Assembly (NCBI GenBank): GCA_015068085.1 | Contig: SVLF01000021.1 | Location: 1-41,465 of the forward strand | From: Oscillospiraceae bacterium | Lineage (GTDB): Bacteria > Bacillota > Clostridia > Oscillospirales > JAAYXM01 | Reading direction: 5' to 3' | Length of the DNA: 41,465 nt | Part shown: positions 1 through 10,000 of the stretch, one piece after another | How the letters are laid out: the number at the start of each line of letters is the position of its first letter | Position numbering within the stretch: position 1 is the stretch's first letter | Translations under genes and position numbers: made by a program | The notes under the pieces: generated by a model | Databases searched by the model: none | What the model saw: the letters and a program-made list of their open reading frames with translations, nothing else | Told to the model about the DNA's origin: nothing

Positions 1-641
1 ATGAGAATTTTTTCCTGATAATGCTCGTTGACATATTTTATCGCTGAGAGCACCGGGGTGATTTTTGCGTGCCACAGATGCTCGGCTTTTGCGAGTTCTT
101 TGCCTGTGGAGGCAAGCTCCGGAAGCAGAAAAATATCCTCAAGAGTTTTCCTGATTGCCGATATATCAGCGTTATATGTAGTGGATAAGACGACAAGCTG
201 GGAAAGAAGGTTTTGAACGAGCATCTGTGAGGCTTTGTTGAGCGAGAAAATACGGAGCTTATCATTGCTTTTTTGCGTGAACGCATGTACAAAAAGATGA
301 TTTTTTGCGTTGAGATATTCATCGGGTTCGGTTTTAAGGAAAATGTCATAAGTTATATCCGCAGCAAAAACGTGAGCATATGTTTCTTTTGTGTGAACTG
401 TATGTACCACACCTGCCGGGATAACCGCAAGAGTCCCTGTTGTAAACTTGCTGATTTCGCCGTTTATCGATATTGAAAATTCCCCATCGATACAGTACCA
501 AAGTTGGGGGAAGTCGTGAAAGTGATCGGCGTTCTTCACCTTATAGGGATAATGCTCCATCTGGATGGATATCGGTTTGTGTGATAAGCGTCTGTGTGAC
601 GCAAAATTGTAACGGGACAGATTGTTTTTATGAGTTTCCAT
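1..641 (-). CDS. AraC-family transcriptional regulator, 3' end cut off by window edge
   Basis: The minus-strand reading frame stays open from an ATG at 641 to the window edge, about 213 residues. A GGAGG ribosome site (read from 653 to 646) sits just upstream of the start. The N-terminal part looks like an AraC-type cupin sensor, with the segment HFHDFPQLWYCIDGEF followed by a glycine/proline-rich turn (AVIPAGVVHTV). The last visible residues (SAIKYVNEHYQEKIL) match the first helix of an AraC DNA-binding domain, so the two helix-turn-helix motifs lie outside the window. It is divergent from the GH39/PHP/SLH operon and is the natural candidate to control it in response to a sugar. The family call is confident; the inducer is unknown. 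Confidence 0.85.
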   Translation of the reverse strand, partial: METHKNNLSRYNFASHRRLSHKPISIQMEHYPYKVKNADHFHDFPQLWYCIDGEFSISINGEISKFTTGTLAVIPAGVVHTVHTKETYAHVFAADITYDIFLKTEPDEYLNAKNHLFVHAFTQKSNDKLRIFSLNKASQMLVQNLLSQLVVLSTTYNADISAIRKTLEDIFLLPELASTGKELAKAEHLWHAKITPVLSAIKYVNEHYQEKIL

Positions 642-660
642 AAAACCACCTCCGATTATT

Positions 661-689
661 ATTCTATCTGTGAAAAAGAGTTTTGTCAA
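661..689 (-). promoter_or_regulatory. Sigma-A-type promoter of the AraC regulator
   Basis: On the minus strand there is a perfect -35 TTGACA (689 to 684), a 17-base spacer and -10 TAGAAT (666 to 661), about 20 bases before the regulator's start codon. Spacing and hexamers are near consensus, suggesting strong, largely unregulated expression. Confidence 0.8.
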
Positions 690-767
690 CAAAAAAAAAA
701 AGAAAAAAGAATTCCTTGATTTACCTAAAAAACGTGTAGGATTGTGCAACACTTTTGAGAATTGAAA

Positions 768-776
768 TGTTATAAT
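768..776 (+). promoter_or_regulatory. Extended -10 promoter for the GH39/PHP/SLH operon
   Basis: TGTTATAAT is an extended -10 element (TGn plus perfect TATAAT). No good -35 hexamer lies 16-18 bases upstream. That arrangement is typical of an activator-dependent promoter and fits the divergent AraC gene. The activator dependence is an inference. Confidence 0.6.
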
Positions 777-841
777 TGTTTTAAAATCAGGGTGGAGTAA
801 AAAGTAAGATGACAAAAAAGGTTAAACGGAGGTATTTTCCA

Positions 842-2155
842 ATGTCGGAAGCAGTAAAATTTGATTTATCAAAGTATGTCGGAAACTTCAAAATTTTGAA
901 TGCAACAAACGGAGGTCCCTGGCACAAAAGATATACGAACGATCAGTGGCACTCTAATTTTGAATATTACAAAAAAGCCCGCATTCCTTACAGCCGAAAT
1001 CACGATTCCAATATTTACTCCATTTACGGCGGTCCATATGCACACGATATAACGGCAATTTTTCCGAATTTCGATGCGAATGTAAATGATCCTGAATCAT
1101 ACGATTTCGCATGTACCGATGAGTCGATTCTGACAACGCTTGATGCCGGAACGGAAACGTATTTCAGATTGGGGCAAAGTATAGAGCATCATATCAAAAA
1201 GCACGGAACAATACCTCCGAAGGATTTTCGGAAGTGGGCTGAAATTTGTGAGCATATAATTATGCATTACAATGAAGGCTGGGCAGACGGATATAATTTA
1301 AATATACAATACTGGGAAATCTGGAACGAGCCGGATTTAGATCTCGATGACTCCGAGAACAAGCGGACCTGGGGAGGAACAAAGGCACAGTTTTTTGATT
1401 TGTATGAGATTGCGGCAAAGCACCTGAAAGCTCGTTTTCCGGATTTAAAAATAGGCGGTCCCGCCTTAGCGGAAAAAGAAGACTGGGCCGAAGACTTCTT
1501 AAAAGAAATGCGAGAGAGAAATGTACCCATAGATTTTTTCTCGTGGCATGTTTATGGAACAACTCCGGAGAAAATGGTTGGCAAAGCGGAAAGAATAAAA
1601 AAGCTTTTAATTGAAAACGGTTACGATAAGGCAGAAAGCCACCTTAACGAGTGGAACTATGTTAAGGGCTGGACAGACCAATTCATATACAGCCTGAAAA
1701 GCATCAAGGGAATAAAAGGTGCAGCGTTCACGATGGCTTGTATATGCGAAGCGCAAAAAGCTCCGATTGATATGCTTATGTATTATGATACACTTCCCGG
1801 AGGCTTTTGCGGAGTTTTTGACACGCTGACATGTGAACCGCTGAAGGGGTTTTATCCTTTATATTGGTATGGAATGTTCTATGACCTTGTAAGCGAAATC
1901 CGGCAGGAGAATAAAATTGATAATATTTATTCTCTTTGCGGTATCGATAAAGATAGAAAAACGCTCTCTGCTGTTACATATTACGACGATGATGATAACG
2001 CACCTGATAAAAACATCTCCATAGATTTTGGCAGAACCGGAGAATATGAAATTTATCTGCTTGATAAGGAGCATGACGGTGAATTAATCACAAAAACATC
2101 AGAACTTAATTTCAATATGAAAAACCATTCCGTGATACTTATCAAGGAGATTTAA
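842..2155 (+). CDS. GH39-like glycoside hydrolase (clan A TIM barrel)
   Basis: Predicted retaining glycosidase of 437 residues. The clan GH-A signature is visible: acid/base Glu163 in WNEPD and a likely nucleophile Glu270 in LNEW, the spacing expected for GH39 (beta-xylosidase / alpha-L-iduronidase family). A shorter beta-rich tail follows the barrel. There is no signal peptide, so it should act on imported oligosaccharides. ATG 842 is preferred because AACGGAGGT ends nine bases upstream; an in-frame ATG at 809 with a weaker GGTGGAG site would add 11 residues. It is first in an operon with the PHP protein and the SLH giant. It is clearly diverged from the two GH39-like genes at 17243-20320. 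Substrate is not determined from sequence. Confidence 0.8.
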   Translation: MSEAVKFDLSKYVGNFKILNATNGGPWHKRYTNDQWHSNFEYYKKARIPYSRNHDSNIYSIYGGPYAHDITAIFPNFDANVNDPESYDFACTDESILTTLDAGTETYFRLGQSIEHHIKKHGTIPPKDFRKWAEICEHIIMHYNEGWADGYNLNIQYWEIWNEPDLDLDDSENKRTWGGTKAQFFDLYEIAAKHLKARFPDLKIGGPALAEKEDWAEDFLKEMRERNVPIDFFSWHVYGTTPEKMVGKAERIKKLLIENGYDKAESHLNEWNYVKGWTDQFIYSLKSIKGIKGAAFTMACICEAQKAPIDMLMYYDTLPGGFCGVFDTLTCEPLKGFYPLYWYGMFYDLVSEIRQENKIDNIYSLCGIDKDRKTLSAVTYYDDDDNAPDKNISIDFGRTGEYEIYLLDKEHDGELITKTSELNFNMKNHSVILIKEI

Positions 2156-2207
2156 TCGGAATTATTTGCACGGTAGTTATTTATGTAAAGTGAAAATGGA
2201 GGATATC

Positions 2208-3992
2208 ATGTCACAGCTTGTTTTATCAAAAAAAGAAATCAATTCCTTTGTTGGAGATATCAGAACGCTTGCAATAAGCGGCGTTGAGGATTTTTCTGCA
2301 GTCACATGGACGACAAGCAATCCGGCGATCGTGAAAATACGTGAATTTGACGATTATAAAAAAGGCGTGCTTGTAACGCTGCTGCAGGAAGGCACCGCTG
2401 AGATCAGCGCTACGCTCGGTAATGAAAGTGTAAGCTGTAATGTTTCAGCCCGACCGGGGCAGAAGGCTGACCCGAACGGCAAATTCAACTATTACATGGG
2501 TGATTTTCACGCGCACACATCGGAAATACATACAAGAGATGAATTCAAGGAACGTGTCGGCGAAAGTGCTGACGATATGTTATCTCAGGTGCGCAGAGAA
2601 GGAAAGCTTGATTTTTTCACTGTTTCTGACCATGAGTGCCTGCTTGACGGGGAGGAAGTATTTTCGGTATATGAAGCTGCCGAGAAAAATCAGACCGAAG
2701 ATTTTGTTGCATTCCCCGGAATAGAGGAGCAGATTGATATCGACAGCACCGACCGCTATGATCTTCCGCGCCGCGATAGCGGTGAGATAGTGACGATTAA
2801 TCCACAAGGTACCACCGATTCAAAATCATGGGAAGAATTTGTGGAAAAAATACAGCCGAGCCCATACACTATTGCAAGTCTTGCACATCCGCAGGTTCTC
2901 GGGTACAGCCGCTACGGAATCTGGAACTTTAAGCTTGCTGAGAACACCAAGCCCTTTATGCGCGATATCGTACATATGGTGGAAATGGGGCAGGGAAATT
3001 ATGCTGACGGCAAGCTTCTGCGTGAGTGGAATCTTGTGAGCGAGAGGATATATTCAATAGCGCTTGATTGCGGCTTTAAGGTCGGCCCGAATTGCTCCAG
3101 CGACTGTCATGGGCCGGTGTGGGGTGTAACCTCGTATCCGGGACGGACGATTATCCTCGCTCCCGGAAAATCAAAGGAGCTTTTCCTCGATGCCCTTAAA
3201 AATGCAAGAGTATACGCCAGTGAGAATGGCAACACCAAAGTGTTCTATACGGTAAACGGTATGCAGGCTGCAAATACTCTTGAGATAACCTCCGATTACG
3301 AATTCAATATCCGAATAGAGCCGTTTGAAAAGCCGTGTGAAAAAATAAGCCATATTGACATTGTTTCCGACTACGGCTTAACGGTTTGGTCAGGCGAGTT
3401 TGATTCGGAAAACGTTGATATCACGATTAACCTGCATTCGGAAACCGCGCGTTACTTCTTCATCAGAATTTTCAGCGAAAACGGAATGAGAACATGGTCA
3501 GCCCCCATATGGACGGGGCGTGAGTTTGACGAGTGTCCTCTGCCGGAATTTAAAGGCAGGCCTATTGATAAGAATGACTGGAGTGTAGAGTCTGATTGCG
3601 GGAAAAATCCCGAAACGGTAATCAACGGTGATCCGAATACACCGTGGAAGGCTGACGGAACAAGCGCCACATTGACTATTGACATGAAAAAGGTCGAAAC
3701 GGTATGTGGCTTTGGCTATTATCCGCAAATTCCCGAGCGTGGAGAAAGTGGCGGCTATGCACATTACATAAGCGATTATGAGTATTATGTAAGCGCTGAT
3801 AACGTTCATTATAAAAAGGTAAGCGCCGGAATGTACAGAGAGTTTGGCGGCGAACAGATAGTACGGATAAAGCCCGTAGAGGCAAGATGGGTTCGATTGA
3901 ATGTTTTGAGTACAACGGGCTCCGCCTCGCGCAAGCCCGGATACACAGACAAAGAAGTCCGCATAGGAGAACTTGACGTTTACAGCGTTTAA
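2208..3992 (+). CDS. PHP-domain (CehA/McbA-like) metallohydrolase with Big_2-like and F5/8C-like domains
   Basis: A 594-residue protein in three parts. Residues about 1-82 resemble a bacterial Ig-like (Big_2) domain. Residues about 95-330 are a PHP metal-dependent hydrolase domain with a full ligand set: H101xH103, D141-H142, E173, H227, E259 and D299xH301. Residues about 470-594 resemble an F5/8 type C (discoidin) carbohydrate-binding domain ending in VRIGELDVY. PHP/CehA proteins hydrolyse phospho- or carboxyl-ester-type bonds; the substrate here is unknown. Start at ATG 2208 rests on GGAGG at 2198-2202; the upstream ATG at 2166 has no ribosome site. No signal peptide is seen, odd for a protein carrying two normally extracellular domain types. 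It sits 52 bases after the GH39 gene and 66 before the SLH giant. Confidence 0.75.
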   Translation: MSQLVLSKKEINSFVGDIRTLAISGVEDFSAVTWTTSNPAIVKIREFDDYKKGVLVTLLQEGTAEISATLGNESVSCNVSARPGQKADPNGKFNYYMGDFHAHTSEIHTRDEFKERVGESADDMLSQVRREGKLDFFTVSDHECLLDGEEVFSVYEAAEKNQTEDFVAFPGIEEQIDIDSTDRYDLPRRDSGEIVTINPQGTTDSKSWEEFVEKIQPSPYTIASLAHPQVLGYSRYGIWNFKLAENTKPFMRDIVHMVEMGQGNYADGKLLREWNLVSERIYSIALDCGFKVGPNCSSDCHGPVWGVTSYPGRTIILAPGKSKELFLDALKNARVYASENGNTKVFYTVNGMQAANTLEITSDYEFNIRIEPFEKPCEKISHIDIVSDYGLTVWSGEFDSENVDITINLHSETARYFFIRIFSENGMRTWSAPIWTGREFDECPLPEFKGRPIDKNDWSVESDCGKNPETVINGDPNTPWKADGTSATLTIDMKKVETVCGFGYYPQIPERGESGGYAHYISDYEYYVSADNVHYKKVSAGMYREFGGEQIVRIKPVEARWVRLNVLSTTGSASRKPGYTDKEVRIGELDVYSV

Positions 3993-4058
3993 GCCCGCGG
4001 AGTGTATATAAAAAAGAGCGACCGTGTAATTTTTCACGGACAGGGAAAGGAGAATAAA

Positions 4059-7000
4059 ATGAAAAGAACGAAAAAGCTTACAGCAATGATTTTAGCCCTT
4101 GTGATGGTGATAAGCTTTATCCCCGCAACAAGCGCAGACGTGGGTGATGTGCTGACGTTCAGATATGATGCATCAAATGCAGATATAACAAAGTATAACG
4201 CCAAGAACCTCTTTTGGCCGCTTGATTCGACGTCGAAGACTGATGAAAAAACAACAGCTTATCTTGATGATAGTTCAACGCACAGTCTCACTTATACAAA
4301 GGTGAATCAAATAAAATATACAACCGGTAGTGATATTTATTATATGTATGAACTAAAACCGGGCGGGACAAACAAGTCGTGGCCGGCTACTTATTCCGGC
4401 GGTGTGTTTTTCAATGTAAAGGTACCAAAGCTAACATATAAGATAAAACAGGTTTCTTATAATTATCCCTTATATAGCGGTGATGTTGCGATATACGTTG
4501 AGGGACAGTATGCCGGCACACAGTATAACACCGAATACGATGCAGCAGCTGCGTCGAGTGATTGTTCAAGAGTTACAACTAAGCTTAATACACTTACCAT
4601 AAATTCTGGTGAGAAAGACTTCGTAAAAATTGAATTCAGACCCTTAAAGTTATACTATAACGGGGCACGCTCTGCTCGCATTTACCCGCTTGAAACAGTG
4701 TTTGAAGAGGTAGCGGAGTGCACGCTTTCCGACATGACCTATGATATAGGCACCGCAACAGTGCTTTTAGGTGAGTCGACGGATATTTCCGCAAGCGCGC
4801 TTATGAGCGACGGAACTCTGCATCACTTTGCAGATTACGATGCAACAGGAAAAGCTGATACATATGACTCCATAGAGATTACGCAGCTTGACGGAACGGA
4901 TTTTGTGGAGCTTTCAGAAGTGCAAACAAAATCAGATAAGATCACGGCAAAAATAACCGCGAAAGCAAAGGGAACCGCTGATATAAAAATTTTGGCAAAA
5001 ATAGGTAACGAAACAAAAGAGAAAATAGTAACAATAACTGCAACGGAACCTCCGAAGCTTGTAAGCGTCGCTTTAAGTGCAGATAAAGAAAGCATTCCCG
5101 AGGGAAGACAGGCAAAATTAACGCATACCCTCACGCGTGACGACGGTAAGGAATATATCGGAACGTTTGATGCAGTATATAAAGCTACCGATATTGAAGG
5201 CACCGATGTCATAAGCGTTGCGCAGGACGGAACGATAACTGCCAAAAACGAAGGTAAGGCACGGGTTACAATAAAGGTTACGGCGACCGACGGCACTGGT
5301 GTTGAGGTTGAAGGCGACGTTGAGATAACCGTAACGCCGCGCCCAAAGCTTTCGGATATAAAACTGCAAACCTCAAAGGATGCGTATGTTATAGGTGAAA
5401 AGGGAAATTGTTCCATTGTAGGAACTATGGATGACGGAATTGCGGCGACAGCAGATGAGATGAAGTCATACACCTTCACCTATGAAAACGATGACGAAAG
5501 CGTAATAAGCTTAAATATAGAAACGGGCGAATTTTCCGCAATAGGCGAAGGAACGGCGGAAATCACGGCTTCAACCGTAAATGAAAACGGCAGGACTCTC
5601 ACCTCCCGCAAGGTGGTTGAGGTTAAGGCAGAGGCCGAACCGATAACTATCGACTTCTCGCAAACAGCAACGGTCAATAATCCCATAGACGGCAAAACTC
5701 ACTGGGAAGCAACCTCCACACCCGGTTACGAAATAGTGACAGATGAAAGTAGTCTTTCATCATGGAGAAAGTTTACAACATGGCCTGACGGTATCGACCG
5801 CCTGCATATTGCGACTTCAGCAACCGGAGGCTTCTGGCCTGAAAGCGATGTTTCGGGAAAGAAAGTGACAATAGCTGTAGACTTTCCTGTTGCCGGATGG
5901 TACAGTGCGTATCTGACAGGCGGACAAACCTACGCCGGAGGGCAGTTCTCTGTTTTCGGTAATGGATCGTATCTTGGAGACTACAATTTCTATTATCCGA
6001 CACAGGATGCGGCAAAGGATGGAAAAGCCGGTCCCGAAAAACGCCTGAACACTGCATACTATGAGGCAGGTAAAAATAAAATAACCTTCTGCGTAAGAGG
6101 AACGAATTATGCTACTCCGTATCTTCTTCTCCAATCACTTTCCTTTGTTCCGGAAAGTAAGGAGCCGGTAGCCTCTTATATCGAGAGTACCCCGGAAGTT
6201 CCGCGGGCGCTTGTTGTAGGTGAGAAGTACAACCTTGAAGCGGTTGTAAAAATGACGGACGGCTCAGATTACAATATCGGCGTAAATGCTGACGGAACTG
6301 ATGATACAGCAAACTATCTTACCGTCGCATCGGATAATACCGATGTTATCGAAGTTTCAGAAGTTAAAGGCTATGAACCCGGTGCGTCCGGAAAGGTTAC
6401 GTATAAAATCACCGCGAAGAATACGGGTAGCGCAAACCTTACGCTTTCTGCGAAGGTGCGAGGCGTTCCCGTTGAAAAGGTTGTGCCGATAGAAGTGACA
6501 AACGAGGATATCGGAAGCACCGAGATTACAGGCGTTCCCGATGAAATGTATATAGGTCAGCGCGTAACGCTGGGTGCGAAAAACGTTCTTTCGGGTGGGC
6601 GTGTTTTAGATGACGGAATAGCTGAAAATGTCTACAGCTCCGAAGATCCGGAAATAGCTTATGTTGAAGGAGACACTCTTGTTGCTAAAAGCTCCGGAAA
6701 AGTCGAAATCACAGTGGCAACAACCTTCCTCGGCAAGACGGTGTATGGCACAAAGAAAGTTAAGGTGTCCGACGAGGTAATAAAGGATATCAATATAACG
6801 GCAGGCGGAAGCGAGCATATCCGTCTGACCGATGATCCGAACGACACGGTTCCTCTCTATATCACGGCAACAACGAACAAGGGCAGAGAAGTTGACCTTA
6901 CAGATGTTGAGGTCGCATACACGGCACATAACCCCGAGCGTGCCGATATTGATGAGAACGGAACAATATATCCCAAGGCAGAGGGTGAGGCGGAGTTTTC

Positions 7001-10000
7001 GGTTTCGTTTGAGTTTAACAACAGTAAGTGGAGTGCGAAAAAAACACTTACAGTAGCACGCGGCAAAGCGCGGTTTACTCTCTATACCGAAGAAGAGCGC
7101 GAGGCTGCCCGCGAAAACAAAGATAAGTATGACTGGGCAGAAAAAATCGTTGAAAAAACAACGACAAAAGCGGATGCATATGTAGATCAGTTAGATAAGC
7201 TCTACGATATGATACCATCAGAGGGCATCCCGCGCGGATATGTCATATCGGTAAAGGGCGATCCGGAAGCATACATTTGTAAGTATTGCGGAGTGGATCT
7301 GCGCAAAGATTACGGGAACTATTCATATAGAATTGACGCCTTAACCCGTCCGTGGAAAATACAGTGCCCGGATTGTAAGCGCCTTTTCCCGTCAAATGAT
7401 TTTGCAAGCCTTTATAAGCTGGGGCTTAATGAATATGGCGAATACAGCGCAGAGCGGGCACGCGAAAAAAACCAAGAGCTTATAGATAGCGGCTTCTTTG
7501 CAAATCACACATCTCCTGCGGTAAGAAAATACGGATATCTCGGAAACGAGTTATATCCCGAAGTAGGCACCGATCCGGAGTGCCCCGTAAAACTTAATCC
7601 CGGTGAGGATCCGCTGGGGTGGGGCGCAGACGACGGACTCGGTTATGTTACGGGAAAAATGATTAACGAAACTCCTGAACGATATAACTTTATTGCATAC
7701 TATCTGCATTGGGGTCTGTTCCGCAGTGCTCCGGGCGGATTCTCGGTTGGACAGGTGTATATCGCAATAAGAGAAACGGCACTTGCATATGTGTATACGG
7801 GAGATAAAAAATACGGACGCGTTGCAGCTGTTCTGCTCGACAGACTTGCAGATTTCTATCCGGGTTATGACCTTTCACTCTATGGAAAAAACATTCAGAA
7901 TTCCGACGGCGGAACGATGAAGGGAAAGACCATAGGCCGTATATGGGAAACCGGCGCTTTAGGTACATACATACAGTCTTATGACGCTGTATTTGATATG
8001 TATGATGATCCGGAGGTACTTGCTTATATCGGCAACAAGGCGGAAAACATAAAAATGCGCCACGCCAAAAACACGCCGTCCCAGATCCGCACAAATATTG
8101 AGGATGGGCTTATCCGTGAAGGTCTTGAGGCAATAAGGAGAAATCAGGTTTCGGGAAACTTCGGTTACCCGCAGGTACCAAACGCATACGGCGCGGTTGT
8201 TCTGGACTCAATGCCCGAAACAAAATACTGGCTTGATTATCTCATGGCGCCGGGATTTACAAACAAGGGCGACTATTCCCCGGGCGGAGGAATTCTTGAT
8301 CAGCTTGTAAATCAGGTAGACCATGACGGCGAGGGTAACGAGGCATCGGATTATAACACTGACTGGATGGTTACTTTGCTTGGTATTCAGGACGCTCTTG
8401 ATGACTATGACCCGGATGCTTTTGCAAACGCAAGTCTTTACAACAATCCGAAATTTGTGAGAATGTTCTATCCGTATGTCCCGATGGTAATGGCATCTTA
8501 TACTCCCGAGATAGGTGACAGCCAGTCCACCGCGGAAAGAAGCTTCTGGCTTGAAACGGAGAATGCGATAAAAGGATATCGCAAGCTCAGTGACGAGCGC
8601 ACAAAGAAGGCTCTTGCGCAGTATATTTATATGCGCAACGGAAACACAACGGATGGACTCAACGAAGGTATTTTCGTCAAAAATCCGGAGGGCATTCAGG
8701 ATGAGATTAAAAAGATAATAGAAGAGCACGGCACGCTTAATCCTCCGGCGGAAATGCTTACGGGCTTCGGCTTTGCGGCATTGCGTGACGGTGTTGAGTT
8801 CTCCGGCGTGACAAATCCGACTCAGTTTGATAACCGTCATGGCTTCTGGATGTATTTCGGAAGTAACGGAGCGTCTCACGCTCACCGGGACAGCCTGAAT
8901 CTCGGTATGGATGCTTTTGGATTGAACTTTATGCCGGATCTAGGATATCCTGAGGAAACGCAGAAGCAACCGAACAGATTGCAGTGGATACGAAACACGC
9001 TTTCGCACAACACCGTTGTGGTGGACGGAGACGAACAGGAGGGAAGCGACGTCCGTGGTAAATCACTCCATTTTGATGATTCCGAAATGGTACAGCTTAT
9101 GGATGTAGATGCGAAATCAGTCTATTCGCAGACAGATATCTACCGCCGCTCGGTTGTTATGGTGAAAATTGACGATAATAATTTCTACGGAGTAGACTTC
9201 TTCAGAATAAAGGGCGGAAATGACCATCTTTACAGCCTCCACGCCCTCTCTGATGAAATATGCGATACAGAAGGTCTCTCTCTTGTGCCTCAGAAGGATG
9301 AAAATGGAAACTATAAGGGTACCTATGCTGGAATTGATGCAAAGTACATAAAGAACGAGAAGACCGGAAAGGTGCGTGCGTATACCGAGAATGCTGTGCT
9401 TGCTGAAAACGAAGTTGTTCTCGAAGCGGAATTCGGACCTGACCCCAATTCACCGGATGCATGGGAATACGATACAATTTTCCCGCGCGGCTACACGTGG
9501 CTCAAAAATGTAGACCGTGATAACGCACAGTCAGAGCAGTTTGCGGTGGACTTTAAGATAAAGGACTTCAAAAAGGCACTTGGTGGCAAAGCCGGAGACT
9601 TGCATCTCCGTGCGACAATGCTTTCCGTGGGAGAGGGAACAACGGTTTCCACAGCCGACGGATATCCGCCGCAGAAGGCTGAAAACAAAGCAATTCCAAG
9701 CCTTCGTTATCTGCTTGTAAACCGCACGGGCGAAAATCTTGACACTATGTTCACCACTGTTCTTGAGCCGTATCGAGATACCCGTACACTTGGCGGCGCG
9801 CAGGAGCTTACGCTCAGCATAAAGGAAGGCACCGAAACGGCGAGAGATACGCACCGCGCAGTTAAGGTTACGCACAAGGATGGAACGGTTGACTATGTTT
9901 TCTATGCAACAAGCAACGAGGTGACCTACACTGTTGAGGATAACGGACAGACGATAGACTTCCGCGGCTTTGTCGGTGTTTACAGGGTAAAGAACGGCGT

